60,000 nucleotides of DNA from Adiantum capillus-veneris. Taxonomy: Eukaryota > Streptophyta > Polypodiopsida > Polypodiales > Pteridaceae. Of this stretch, positions 15,390 through 27,622 are shown piece after piece (the stretch's first letter is position 1; each line of letters begins with the position of its first letter). The notes under the pieces were generated by a model that worked only from the letters and a program-made list of their open reading frames with translations, was not told the origin of the DNA and searched no databases. Position numbers and translations under genes: made by a program. The DNA lies in NCBI GenBank assembly GCA_014529385.2, contig CM043959.1:10754809-10814808 (forward strand), given 5' to 3'.

Positions 15390-16505
15390 TTAGGTAATGT
15401 GCTTTGTAGCACCACTTTTGAAATACCACACATGTGAATCTGCAGCAACTGACAAGCATGCATCATGGACAACAGGATTGTAAGTGCACTCTACGCTAAA
15501 AGCCCATTCTGCATCAACATCAGCATCATAGTCTCCTTTCACAGAAGACTCAACAATGGCTGCATTTGTAGTGGAACCACCCTCTTTCTTCTTAGCCTCT
15601 TTGGCGTTCAACTTAGGACACGACTTGATCAAGTGATCATTAGCTTTACAATAATGGCAACACATCTTCTTTTTGCCCTTATCACCAGAATTTCTAGACG
15701 AATTGCTGCTAGCAAAAGCATTAGGAACAGAAATTTTGCCACGCACAGCAGAACCATAAGAAGTGGCCGCATTGTTGTTACCACCCTTTCTTTGAGAAGC
15801 AATAAAATCCTCTTCAACTGCACGCTGCCTAGTTCTATTTTTTCTAGAAAGTGACTCTTGCAAGAGCAATGTGCATAATGCATCAAACTTGACAACTTCA
15901 GGATTTCCTTGGGTCATCAGTCTCCAAGTACTAGCAAAAGTCTCGTAGGAATCTGGTAAGGCATCAAGAACAATCTGCACAAGGGAACTATCTGAAATGA
16001 CTTCAGCTGTAGAAATAAGTTTCTCATTGATATCCTTAACACCAGCAAGGAAAGTGTCCATATCATCTTCCTCATGCATACTCTTCGACTCCAGCTCCTT
16101 ACGCAGCAAAGCAATTTTAGCGTCATTGCGACTTGCATAAAGTCCTGCTAGAATATCCCCAGCCTGTTCTGCAGATTTTGCTGAATGAATGTGAGGAACA
16201 ATGGTGTGTTTCACAGACAACACAATCAACGCATGAGCCTATGCATCCTTTACATCCCAATGAGCTTGTACTGCCGTAGGCAAAACAACTCTAATAGCAG
16301 CAATCCTTGCATCAAGACCTGCAACATCCTCAACATCACCTACATCCTCAGAACCAGGACATACATCAATGCCCTACACAATGTTCCAGACGCCCTTTGA
16401 CACAAGAACATGTTGCATCATATAAGCCCACATAGGGTAGTTGTTCCCATCCAACCTGTCCTCAGCAGCAAACATCTTGAACACATGTGTGTTGTTGTCA
16501 GCCAT
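15390..16505 (-). pseudogene. Copia-1 gag and protease, two in-frame stops
   Basis: I choose the ATG at 16505-16503 because the translation starts with a typical copia gag opening (MADNNTHVFKMF, then LDGNNYPMWAYMM) and lies downstream of the PBS. Two in-frame TAGs interrupt it (16376-16374 and 16241-16239). A UBN2-type gag region follows, then a CCHC zinc knuckle (CHYCKANDHLIKSC) and the protease motif WYFKSGATKHIT. The catalytic Asp of the usual DSG triad is replaced by Lys, which would inactivate the protease. It would have encoded capsid and maturation functions of a retrotransposon. Confidence 0.9.
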
Positions 16506-16852
16506 GGTAAATGTTGCACTTGATGTGAAAACTACCAAAAAATAGGAGAAACAGAGCTAGAACAACACGTGATATATAGCACAAACCATAGAAGACTATG
16601 AGGCACCTGTTATGCAAAAAACGGCACTGACAAAAATTCTGCACAAAATGACGAAATAGCATGTACAATATTGCCTGTAGTGGAAACGGAGGCCGAAATG
16701 AGCCCGAATCAAAAATCTAAGCAGACTGAGCTCTACTAATTCTCCCAAAATTTTTGTAGACCTACGAATGCTTGCCAAAGCTCACTTAAATCGGAAAAAG
16801 TGAGCAGGCGTGTTTGCTGGAGCAGCTGGCGACTAAGCCCGGGAGGATGCAA

Positions 16853-16867
16853 CCTGCTCTGATACCA
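16853..16867 (-). other. Primer binding site of copia-1
   Basis: On the minus strand this reads TGGTATCAGAGCAGG, complementary to the 3' end of plant initiator tRNA-Met. It lies two bases downstream of the LTR end, the standard copia arrangement. Confidence 0.92.
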
Positions 16868-16869
16868 AT

Positions 16870-17175
16870 TGTTGGAATTAGGGTTGAAGAGAAACACACA
16901 CAGCTTGGAGAAGACGAAGGAGGATCAAGGCACACAATAGAGAGTATGTTACTTAGTATGCAATGGAAAGATAAGATAGCCCTAGAGTGATGGGCGTATA
17001 TACAATGCTCAGGGGGAAAAACCTCCTAAAGAGGGAAAAAATGCCCCGACGGTCCTAGTGTGTTCACACACATCACTACCACATGTATATGGTAACCATA
17101 TTCAGATGATTTAACTTGTAAAACCAATTGAAACTAAATTAGAAAAAAATGTCATTCCTACAGATCTCACCAACA
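16870..17175 (-). mobile_element. 5' LTR of copia-1
   Basis: 306 bp with inverted ends TGTTGG and CCAACA, next to the PBS at 16867. A TATATA-containing stretch near 16989-16994 could be the promoter on the minus strand. The matching 3' LTR was not found left of 13930, in agreement with truncation. Confidence 0.82.
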
Positions 17176-18315
17176 AAACAACAAAATAGATACTTGTATT
17201 GAAGATGCAATATGAAATGTTCATCAAAGACCAAACAAATCAAAAAGAAAATGAGAAGCATTATGGTTCAATCAATGAACTAGAAGATAATATAATAACC
17301 AAGAGTGATTCCAATGTAAAAATAAAGATGACGTGCACAAACATGGGAAACAAATTGGACCAACTAGTGAAGGAGCCAAAGAGTGAGATATTGAATTAAA
17401 AAGGAGTTGAAACAAGCACAAAAATAACCAATTCCAATTTTGGCTAAAAAAAGATCAATATCTCACATTCATTGAAGCCCAAGATTGCATTACAAAAAGA
17501 TAACTAGATGTTATTTGACGCAAAAACAATGAAACAACAATAGACAAGGAAAAAGGAACCTATGAAAACAAAGACCAAAGGAAAATGCAAAAAGGAAGAA
17601 ACAAAAGTTCAACTATACAAAATCAAGAAAAAAACAAAATATCAACAACTCAAGTAGACACTTCAATGCATCAAGAAAATAGAGATGGAATTCAAAAATG
17701 AAAAAAGGAGTGATGTAATCATTGCTCCATCTCACTACATGAAATACACGCTTCAAGATAGGAAGATTGTGGTGCAACAGCCTATATGAGAGTTAAAAGA
17801 GCCAAGGAAGTCTTACGATGGAACTAAAAATGCCAAGGAAATTGATTTAGCTCTCTCAAGGGAAGAACCGCAATAGGTTTATATAGCCACTGACTTGTCT
17901 CAAGAGGAAGAAAATATTCTTATCAAAACCCTAATGGAATATTGGGATGTGGTTTCTTGGTTGTATAAAGAATTAAAGGGGCTAGATCTCAAAATCTTCC
18001 AATACACTATTGCAATGAGAGGGAAGATGAAAAGCCTACAAGACAAAGACCATACATGTATAATGAAACCTTTGATACAAAGATTAAGGAAGAGGTAAAT
18101 TAACTTAAAGAAGAAAATTCTATACATGAAATTGAACACAGTGTCTAGGTTTTTTCAATTGTGATAGTACCCAAGAAATATGGAAAATTAAGAGTGTGTT
18201 TCAATCTCAAAAATGTAAATGTAGCCACCATAAGAGACAAATATTTGTTAGCTATAACCAAATGTGTATTGAAAAGGGTAGCTAAAAAAGAAGTTTATAG
18301 TTTTTGGAGTGCCTT
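17176..18315 (+). pseudogene. Ty3/gypsy polyprotein remnant (gypsy-1), RT part
   Basis: From about 17860 the plus strand reads VYIATDLSQEEE, WDVVSWLYKELKGLD, and in a shifted frame IKEEV, LKEENSIHEIEHS, SIVIVPKKYGKLRVCFNLK, VNVATIRDKYLL and VAKKEVYSFW. These are the N-terminal and palm motifs of a plant gypsy RT, with many stops and frameshifts. The frame is broken off at 18315 in the middle of the stretch that normally reads YSFLDGFSGYNQ, exactly where the LTR of copia-2 starts. The Lys/Asn-rich part 17199-17700 may be gag or linker but is not recognisable. Confidence 0.8.
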
Positions 18316-18652
18316 TGTTATAGAATAAGGAATTTTTGCCTATCAGGCTAAGAGAGAGAGAGAGAGAGAGAGAGCTTGAACTCTTGCAAGCACACACATG
18401 CTCACATAGGTGGAGGCAAACCTTGTTTTTGTTCTTTCTTCTTCGCTAACTCAAGATAATAGGCCTACATAGAAACATAAGGGAAAATAGCAACATAATG
18501 GGAAGTTTGTACAATGGTCTAGTGTGAACTGCTAGTGAGTGAGGTGAATGGATAAGTGTGCTAGCACTCCGGTAGGTAGACCAACTCAGTGTAGTACAAG
18601 TGTAGTATCATTGGCAAATATATGTATATCCACCAAGGCATGCCCCTCAACA
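18316..18652 (-). mobile_element. 3' LTR of copia-2
   Basis: 337 bp from tgttatag to ctcaaca on the plus strand (TGTTGAGG to TATAACA on the element strand). It is flanked on the element side by the purine-rich CTTGGAGGGGAG (polypurine tract, 18653-18664). It carries an internal (AG)n tract at 18350-18374. Its other side abuts the gypsy-1 RT, indicating insertion into that element. Confidence 0.82.
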
Positions 18653-18679
18653 CTCCCCTCCAAGCTCAACACCATCTTC

Positions 18680-19160
18680 TGTATGCCAAGCATCACTTAA
18701 AATCATCACAACTTCACCGCTCCAAGGGCCTTCATGAAGATAGCTGTAACCTGCTCATCCATCACCACGTACTCCATTCCAATGATGCCTTCTAAGACCC
18801 TCTCTCTAGTGAAGTGGTAATGCACCTCAATGTACTTTGTTCCAGCATGAAACACTAGGTTTTGTGCCAACTATATGCTATTAAGGTTGACACAGTGGAT
18901 GACAGTCGACCTATGTACATGTACTCCAAAGTCTTGGAGTATCAATCCCAACCATGCTATCTCACATGGCGCCAGTGCAACACCCCTATACTCTACCTTT
19001 GTACTTGATGGAGCAATTGTAGGTTACTTCTTGCTAATCCATGTGATAGCAGCACTCCCAAGTAAAAACATGAATCCATTGGTAGACTTGCAATAGTATG
19101 TGCTACCATACCAATATGCATTTGTGTAACCATAGAGCTGCAACTCCACATCATCTATAA
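18680..19160 (-). pseudogene. Copia-2 RNase H domain, frameshifted
   Basis: On the minus strand, with frameshifts, one reads YGYTNAYWYGS, KSTNGFMFLLG, ITWISKK, STKVEYRGVA, WLGLILQDFGV, VFHAGTKYIEVHYHFTRE and IFMKALGAVKL. These correspond in order to the copia RNase H and the C-terminal tail. It ends just before the polypurine tract. Confidence 0.85.
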
Positions 19161-19315
19161 AAGAGTGCATGATCCAAAGTAGCATTCATAGAGTGCAATT
19201 GTGCCTCATTGCATCCAAGTGTGTTTTCAGAAGAGATTGCATTAAGTGACCCACCAATCCAACTATGTAGCTCAAGTCTAGACGTGAGATAGTCAAGTAG
19301 ATCAAGCTACCCACA

Positions 19316-19527
19316 ATCTTCTTGTACATGGTAGCAATACTTACCTACATAATACCCCAACTTTAAATTTTCATCTAAGGGCATTACAATTGGCTTACAA
19401 TCATCCATACCATATTTTTTCATCTTCTTGTACATGGTAGCAATACTTACCTACATAATACCCCAACTTTAAATTTTCATCTAAGGGCATTACAATTGGC
19501 TTACAATCATCCATACCATATTTTTTC
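19316..19527. repeat. Perfect-looking 106-bp tandem duplication in copia-2 RT
   Basis: The segment from 19316 is repeated at 19422 with no difference that I can see. It duplicates part of the RT coding sequence (DENLKLGYYVG and neighbours) and shifts the frame, since 106 is not a multiple of three. The lack of divergence indicates a recent event. Confidence 0.95.
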
Positions 19528-20205
19528 AACATGTCCAAATCATATTGTCTTCGTGATAGCCATACACCCTCTTCTGTACGAACAATTTCAATTCCCAAGA
19601 AATACCGCAAATCTTCCAAGTCTTTCATCTCAAACTCCTACATAAGTAGAGCTTGTACACCCTTTACTTCAGCCACATTATCACCTTCAACATCAAATCA
19701 TTGACATAGATGTATATTACCACAATTCTTATATCATTCTTTTGCACATATAATAAATGATCTGCATCAAACATCTCAAAGCTCAAGGAAATGAGGAATG
19801 CTACAATCCTCTTGTAACAATCTCTAGGTGCATTCTTTAGCACATAAAATTATTTCTTTAACCTGCATACAAGGTCACATAGACTCACATTCTCATAACC
19901 TTGTGGATGCTCCATCTACACAACTTCCTCCAAGTCTCCATTTAAGAAGGCATTCTTTACATTCATTTGTTTCAGCACCCATCCTAAAGTTGCAACCACT
20001 ACAATAAACACATGATTAATAGCCATCTTGGCTATGGGACTGAATGTCTCCTCATAAAAATCCCATAAGTCTATGCATAACCTTTGGCCACAAGACTTGT
20101 CTTGTACTTGCCGCACACTTCCATTAGCATTGTGCTTTATTTTGTAGACCCACTTATATTCAATTGCCTTCTTCCCTTTGGTAATGGCACCAACTTCCAT
20201 GTTCT
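19401..20205 (-). pseudogene. Copia-2 reverse transcriptase
   Basis: Motifs seen on the minus strand are YKWVYKIKHNANGSV, FEETFSP-like YEETFSPIAK, QMNVKNAFLNGDLEE, IYIYVNDL, LGIEIVRTEEGVWLSRRQY and MLKKYGM. These are the order and spacing of copia RT. The catalytic YVDD box near 19690-19715 reads YVND, so the first active-site aspartate is lost. Frameshifts separate the blocks 20200-19916 and 19628-19401. Confidence 0.9.
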
Positions 20206-20369
20206 ATTTGCATCAAGGATATCCATCTCTTTATTCATAGTTTGCCACTAGTTTTCATCTTTACCATCACCCTCAAAACAAGTATGTTCTACCTCCTCTA
20301 TAGTCTTTGCCATATATGCACAATGACAAGCCACATGTCTATCATGAGTCAATCCCTGCACAAGTTTTC

Positions 20370-20759
20370 TTACTCTTTTAGACCTACATGGTCTAGGATC
20401 ACTTCAAGTTCCTTGTTCTCTACTTGCATCCTTTTTGCACTTGGAGTCTTCATAGAGGGTATGCCAACCTCGTCATCTAAACTCTTCTCAAAACCACTTC
20501 TATCACGATCATCATGACTAGCACTCAAATTTGGTACTTGTGGTTTAGGATCACTTCCAAGTCCCTTGTTCCCTGCTTGCATCCTTCTTGCACTCGGAGT
20601 CTTCATAGAGAGTATGCCAATCTCCTCATCTAGACCCTTCTCAGAATCACTTCTATCACCATCATCATGACTACTAGTACTCAGCTTTGGTAGCTTAGGG
20701 GCATCATCAACCTTTTCCTTCCCTTTTCTTGATACATTTGAAGAGTTAACAAGACTCAC
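20370..20759 (-). pseudogene. Copia-2 IN-RT linker with 51-codon tandem duplication
   Basis: An open frame of 129 residues rich in Ser, Lys and Asp links integrase and RT. It contains two tandem copies of a unit of about 153 bp (starting at 20395 and 20547), each with SMKTPSA.RMQ and SHDDRDRS-like stretches. The duplication keeps the frame. Low-complexity linkers of this kind are usual at this point in copia polyproteins. Confidence 0.75.
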
Positions 20760-21967
20760 TCTTTCATGAAATCTGCCACTCCATGGCTTCTCACCATGAC
20801 ATGCACTAGGTGACAGTAGTGGCCCACTAAAAACCTACAATTGTGCACTTATATTTTTTACAACCACATTCTCTCTTACATCAATCCCTAAATCATTTTT
20901 CACATCAGAATACCGACTTGCTATTTCATCAAAAACAAGGGAATAGCCAATCACATTTTTTTGCTTTTGGGTCAAGCTTACTTCTTAACTCATCTGACAC
21001 ATGCGCAAAAGCAATACATCCAAACACTTTAAAATATGATACATCTAGTTTTCACCACAAAACTTCTTTTTTGGTGTCATATCATGTACTACAATAGTAG
21101 GAGTCCTATTCATAATGTAATAACCTATAGCAACAACCTCAGTCCAATAAAAATGAGGCATGTTCTCCTCATTCATCAACACTCTAGCAACTTTTGCAAC
21201 GTGCATGTTCCTCCACTCAGCAACATCATTTTGTTGCAGAGTATACTTGCATGAAAACTGTTTCTAAATTTCATGATTTTTCAAATTTTCATTGAATTCA
21301 TTGGAGAAATATTCTCCCCCTTCATTTGACCTCAGGCACTTTACATGTTTTCCAGTCTAATTTTTAACCATAACCATGAAATTTTGAAAGTGCATAAACA
21401 CCTCACTTTTTTGCTTCACCGTACCTTCCTTGTATGGTCATCAATGAAGCTCACATAATACCTACATCCACCCATAGGTGCATCTTTGTTGGAACCCATA
21501 CATCCATATGCACTAAATCCAATGCATTCATACTCACATGCTTATCATGAGGAAAGGATTCTTGTGCCTACTTTCCAAACTAACAAGCTTCACAAACTTT
21601 TTGCATTTCAGCAACTTTAAATATTTGCAAACTTGTAAGCATCTCTTTAGTTTTCATGGTCTTTAGCCTTTGCAAATTTCCATGAATGATGCATTTGTGC
21701 CAAATCTCAATATCTGCCAACAATCCCTACACCTTGTGAAAACATGGCAACATTCACCTCCAAAGTAAACATTCTACCCAGTTTCTTTCCTTGCACAACC
21801 AACCTTCCATTCTTCTTATGCTCTTCAAGAAAGAGACCATCAAAGGTAAACTTGGCCTGCAAGCCGTGCTCAACCATCTGCCCAACAAAAACCAAATTCT
21901 TTGTGATATTGAGTACATGCAATACATCATCCAAGTACTTTACTTTACCATATGTCATAGAAAATGG
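20760..21967 (-). pseudogene. Copia-2 integrase and GAG-pre-integrase
   Basis: The block 21958-21707 reads VKYLDDVLHV, KNLVFVGQMVEHGL, LFLEEHKKNGRLVVQG and AMFSQG, the stretch before the integrase zinc finger. Further left, broken frames give WHKC.IHGNLQRLK, VCEAC and LVHMDVW (integrase core), KVFGCIAFAHVSDELRSKLD and SATK.CC remains. Many stops and shifts are present. On its right it is interrupted at 21967 by the solo LTR. Confidence 0.82.
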
Positions 21968-22744
21968 TGTTAGGAAATAAGACGTAGCTAAATAGATTTT
22001 TTTTTAGTAGATTACTTAATGGAGAGAGATAGATTTCACACACAAGAGATTATAGAGTAGAGAGAGAGAGAGAGAGAGAGAGAGTACACACGATATATGT
22101 GGTTCACGCAATGTGGGCTACGTCCACGGGAAAGCAGCCACTCAATGGCTTTAGCACTTCAAAAGAAGAATTAGTTTACAAAGGGATTAAACCCTTGATA
22201 GAGCTCCCGCCTTGCTTCACTCTCACCACCTCACACTCACCTTGTTGCATCAACTTCACACTCTGAAATGTGTGTAGAAATGACCTCCTTTTATAGGCCA
22301 AAAGGGCTGCCCTCTCTTATGAGAGACAGCCATGTGTAGCCGCCCTTGTGCGAATAAGTCCAAATCGGACCCTCCAATCCGCCCATGTGTGGCCGCCCTT
22401 GAGAAGACAAGTCCGCTTTTGAATTCGGCCACCGGCCATTGACTTCCGACCACCGGCCATCGGCCATTGACTACCGGTAAACCGACCGGTTGTTTTCCGA
22501 CCACTTTCCAGCCGCCGGCCGGCCATAATATTCCGGCGAAAAGGAATATTCCGGCGAAAAAAGTCTCGGGGGCGCAGGCCCCCGAGGCCTCTAAAGTTGC
22601 CCCTGATTCTTGTCCGTGAAAATTTTGGTTTCTGGTGAGTGATTTTCTTTCACGCATGATGGCTTCTCCTCATAATGGGGGCCTTACAAATGTGCGCTTT
22701 TACCATAGAAAATTACAAGGGTAAATCAGGCTCCATACTTAACA
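21968..22744 (-). mobile_element. Solo LTR (family A) nested in copia-2
   Basis: 777 bp with ends TGTTA and TAACA, flanked on both sides by the identical 5-bp target duplication AATGG (21963-21967 and 22745-22749). No internal retroelement sequence remains, so this is a solo LTR left by LTR-LTR recombination. It contains an (AG)n tract (22059-22084), a TATA-like CTATAAAAGG on the minus strand near 22290 and a GC-rich segment with repeated ccggccat motifs (22420-22520). It is homologous to the LTR at 43725, which follows a copia RNase H, so family A is a copia family. Confidence 0.93.
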
Positions 22745-22819
22745 AATGGTACATTTCTTGTATGCATAAATGGGATGTGCAATATCATCCCTAGTCTCTA
22801 CATAACCAAGACTTTACAA

Positions 22820-23816
22820 AGTCTACATTTCCTTAAACCACTCACCATGATTGGTCATGTGATTTGATGCATTGGAATCTACAAACCATACATTATCACT
22901 AGATTTTCCACATTTTGCATACATAGTATTTAGCATGTGTTTCACCACAAATAGCCTCGTAAGCTTATCTACATTCTTGCTAGTGGTTGCATAATTCTTT
23001 TGTTGCCTAGACAATCATGTTCAAAGTGACCATGTCTTCCATAACCCCAGTATACTACATTTGTGTGTTGACCTATATTGTTATGTTGCACATTTCCACA
23101 ACCTCTTAGACTCCCCCTGTCTCTAGAGTTTCCTCAACCACCTGTGGTTTATCTCTAATTGTTATTTTGTTGTTGTGCATGGTGGTTGCCTCTTCCTCAA
23201 TCTCTTCCATGACTTGTACCACATCCTCTTCCTCTTTCTCTAATGTTGAAAAGGATCTATTTAGAATTATCTCTACCATGGATAGTGGAGTCTTTCTCAA
23301 GTTTCTTCTGTTTCACAATCAATAAGGACACCAGCTGTGTAAATGAGGGAATGTTCTCTTGAAGATGGATACCAATCTTAAACTCTTTGTATTCTAGACC
23401 CAAACCTTGCAAACATACTTCCACTTTATCAGATTTCTCTTTTGCATTATGTTAAGCTCAGTCTTCAACTATAGCTTCCTTGATTTTGTGTTGGTCATAT
23501 CCAACAATAAATGTTCACAAGCCTCCTTAGGAGTGTGAGCATCTTGTATGTGCCCAATGATAGTGTCTTGCACACTCACAAAAAGTCAATACATGACCTT
23601 TTGATCTCCCTAGTTCCAATCTTTAAACATCTTTATTGATGCAGAACTTGCACCTTCCTCTCGTAACGTTGGTGATGTCTCATGCTCTCCATCAATGTAC
23701 TCCCAATAACCTTTACCCATAAGGAAATTGGTCATTCTAAACTTATAAGCATGGAAGTTGTTTTTGTCTAGCTTCTCACTGACAATATGGTTGAGTCTAT
23801 CATTGTTGGACGACAT
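22820..23816 (-). pseudogene. Copia-2 gag and protease
   Basis: The gag starts with MSSNNDRLNHIVSEKLDKNN at 23816 and FLMGKGYWEYIDGE, typical of copia gag. Further left are a degenerate zinc knuckle (GYGRHGHFEHDC, with the first two cysteines lost) and the protease motif WFVDSNASNHMT (normally DSGAS). Stops break the frame between 23610 and 23300. No 5' LTR or PBS could be recognised right of 23820. Confidence 0.85.
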
Positions 23817-23820
23817 ATTT

Positions 23821-26200
23821 TCAACCCTTCACCAAGTCTTTGAGCATTGCTAAAAATAGTTAGTTACCACTTGTAACCACAATATGCATACATACACCTA
23901 TTTCATAATACCAAATAGTATCCATGAACACTATAGCCAAATTAGATCCTTCTGCACCACCAAAATGTATAAGAGGTCCCCAACCCATCAACTTTAAAAT
24001 TGTTATGGGATCCTTGATAGGTATCTAGGCCTTCTAAGAAACTAGAGTGTTTAATTAAGAAAAATATAGGAAACAGGCCCTTACCATTGGTAATGGCTTG
24101 GGACTATAGCCCTAGAGAAAGACCTAGTCCTGTCTTGCAAGCTAAAACAGAACAAAAATCTAAAAGATTCAAAAAAAAAATGGCCCTATAACCTCTACAA
24201 ATAGGCTAAGTCATCCTCATCCAACGCTTCTTTTCCTCTATGTGAGTGAAGGCACAGCCATTGGTGGACTCCTCTTCCACTGAAGAAGTCTTCTAAACAT
24301 TAATACGCAAGGATGGATAGTTACTTGACTAATCAGGTCCACCCGTCCATGATCGACAACCTTAGTCAATCCCCACTTACCATCCCGCACTCACACATGC
24401 TTCTTTATTTTCTAATTGCTACCACATTCTTTTTTTTATGAATGATTTTATTTTTTGGTAACACTAATTTCTTAAAACAAGTATTGAAAGCAGCATTGAA
24501 AACATTCTTTATTTAACAAACATCTTCAAACTTAAGACAGGGTACTATCAACCAAAATATTGACCATAATAACCATGACCAGTACTCTTCTTGTCTCAAG
24601 ATCATGTAAGGGTGAAAAGCGGCACCCATTCCTTATTAATGATTTGGGGTGGAAAAATATCACAAAAAAGTTCAGGGTGCCCATTCACCAAACCCATTTT
24701 CCATGCAATTGGGCGGCTCCCCTAGGATAAGAAAACGTTATTACAACTTATGTAGAAACATCAAGACATGACAGAGTAGAGGCTCATCGTTCATGAGAGT
24801 GGCCAACGTAAAAGTGGCCTTAAAGCCATCCCTATTCATCAAAATATACCAAGGAATCAGAGGTGTCTTGAGACAAGCTATCTTAAAGATGATCAATCGT
24901 ATCTTTCCTAATTCAACCAGACTACCCAAAATATTTCTTTCCTAGTTTATCAAACAAATGCACAATGTTTCTTGGAAGATATCCTTCCATTCTCGACCAA
25001 TTTAATATTTCCTAAGTACCTATCCACTCCTTAATGGATGCAATGCTATAACTTAAAAAGGACGTAGGCCACTTATTTATAACCAAGATCCACGTGTGAC
25101 TGATCCGGGGTCTGTTGAGGCTTGGGGGCATGAACACTCTCATCCGTCGGCTTGCTACTCGAACCAGCCTCATGGTTGTGAGTGGCATTGGCCCTCTTGG
25201 AATTGACAACTTTATCAGCTTATTGATTTACACACTGCCTTTTGTGACCCATAGTCTTTATCCTTATGAAAAGATGCTTAACCATTACGTAAAGTATTAA
25301 AGCTTAAAACTCACCATAAGAATCTCCACGGCATATTTTTATCAATTACCTTAATTCCACTTTTCCCAGAGTCTAAGGCTGTTTATTGGATTGTAGTATA
25401 TAAATAGTTTCTTTTTGTGTGATATCATTATCATGGATTTTTTATACCCTAAGTTTAGCTATATGAATCCACGTCTCATCTTCAAAATTTAATCTGCTAA
25501 CTCTTTCCATTGATTTATAGTCAAAAATAGTAACCTTTTGACATAGTAATTTTTTAACTAGATGTATGAGCAAGGTATTTTTATTCTAGCTTCCTTGTAG
25601 TGTACTTAGGCTCTTATAATTTTTTGAGTTAACTTCCTAGTTTTCTCCTTTTAAAAATAATCAAAAATAGCTTCTTTTATACTTAATCATTATTAAAGTA
25701 ATTATCTAATGAAGATATATTTATCCCAGCCTTTTAACAATGTATTATACCTCTATAAATTATCTTAGAAATCTCTAAGTGTATTTGATAATTATTTCTT
25801 TAGTTTTCTACTAAAACTATAATATTTTAACTAGTCTTGCTTGGTGGGCCTTGCTATATAACATCTATAGAATACAATAGGACATACGCAAATTGACATT
25901 TAGTATCTAGCACTAAAAGGAACAAGAGCATGACTAATTTGGCAAGGGCAGCATTGCATGAAAGGGATATACATTTGAAAAATGCTATAATGTTTATGGG
26001 AGGAGACAAAGTTAAGTGCATCAATTATTCGAGATTATAGGGATGGTTATAGTTGAGATTATATCCAAGAAAGGTTGTCTACTGATGAATGTTTTTTCTA
26101 GTATATGTGCTACATGTAAATTCTTGAAAACAGAAAATATTTTAAAAAGAAATTTTTCATGGAATGGTTGGTAGCACAGAACGTGGGCTTGCATTTTTGA
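23821..26200. other. No recognisable gene
   Basis: Short open frames occur (24929-24741 and 25209-25012 on the minus strand, 25115-25300 on the plus strand), but none resembles a family I know. The rest is AT-rich. Segment 25300-25900 has strong local AT richness and no visible repeat structure. Confidence 0.5.
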
Positions 26201-26240
26201 AGGTGCATGTTGAGTGTGTTTTGCCTTTCTTCTTTTGTAG

Positions 26241-27231
26241 TTATTTGTGTTTTTCCTTTCTTCTTTTGTAGTTATTATCAGTACAATGAATGAGGACATT
26301 GATACATGTAACCTCACCTTCTGTGTTTTGTGTTATGGCATCAACAATGCATGTTCCACTGTTTGCCACACCGATTGCCAAGCCGGTGTTTTTAGTGATC
26401 ATGCAGAAGATGCCAATTGCGATCAAATCTAGCTCGTTGAACTTAGGGTCTAGGAGCCACTACTGAAGGATATTTATGTTACCCCTGTTTGTCTTCGTTT
26501 CAACTTTTGTAATGTCAGTTTGATTGTACAACTTATTCAAGGTCATGTTGTTAAAATATTGGACGTCTGATCTATGAGTACAAATTATTGTAGTAGAGTT
26601 GTTGATGTAGTCATGCATATATGCTTGATCTATAATACATGCACCCAAGGTACAATTGATCTCATCTACATCTAGTTTCCTTTCACAAATAATGGTCAAG
26701 AACTACAGCAATTCAGGGTTCATTGCATGTCTTATAGAGCACGACATCCTGTAGAAAGTTGCATGTAGATAGTGGACCGAGCTTCTGAATGACATGTGTT
26801 ACAAAGCTCCCGTGCATAACTACAAATTGAGGGTGGTTGGGCAAGATCATCGAGCAAGAGAACACATTTGTTTTTGAAGGGATCTGCCAATGTATTGCTT
26901 GTTACATTGACATTTTGTCTTGCGATAAGGTAAAAAGTATTTTGGGTTAACATGGATAGCTCCTCTATAATTATAATATCTACCTCTTTTATGTCCATAT
27001 ATCATTCATTGGTCTCATGAATAGAGAGGGGTTACTATTGATTCGTGGTTGGTATCTTGAACCGGTAATGGATTTTAGATGCAATGGTGCTAAGTCTTGT
27101 TGTTCCTGCTCCGATGGCAAAGCGCCCAACAATAATACATAAGTGAGGGCAGCAGGAGTGTCTATTTCATTTGTCTGTTGACCTCGTTTATTGTTATATA
27201 TGTGAGGTATACCGGCATGCAGGAGGGACAT
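26241..27231 (-). pseudogene. PIF1/Helitron-like helicase remnant
   Basis: Frames 27231-26989, 26998-26732, 26699-26460 and 26426-26241 follow each other on the minus strand. The second reads VDIIIIEELSMLTQ (Walker B region, usually DEISM), then KCVLLLDDLAQPPSIC (usually GDLAQLPP) and CHSEARSTIY. The third has TIICTHRSDVQYFNN and LNKLYN, matching the family's later motif with two adjacent Asn. This order is that of superfamily-1B PIF1-type helicases, which also form the C-terminal half of Helitron proteins. The Walker A segment and any Rep domain were not found. A Helitron origin is likely but not shown. Confidence 0.65.
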
Positions 27232-27622
27232 ATTTCTAGATTGTGAGCAAAGATGTCACATTGCATGCTCCAATAATTATACAGTGCAGTAATTTTAAAC
27301 CATGCCCTAGCATATGGACAGTAAGCTAGTCTCAAGTTGGCTGCAGTTTGCTCCCTAGCTTATTGATACTTGGACTATAATCTTCTAGGTCTTGAGAACT
27401 TCATAGGGACACCTAGTACGAGAGAAACAAGGACATATCTAGTATGACATCAATTATTTTGACACCTAGTATGGTACCAATTATTTAGAGCTAAAGTAAA
27501 GATGCACAAGGTGAGTTGACTACTGTGATACACCACAGTCATTCACTACTATAATAAATCACGTGCATTGGATAACAACCGCATTTAAAGAGTTGCGTGT
27601 GTAACTAACATGTGTAGAAGTT

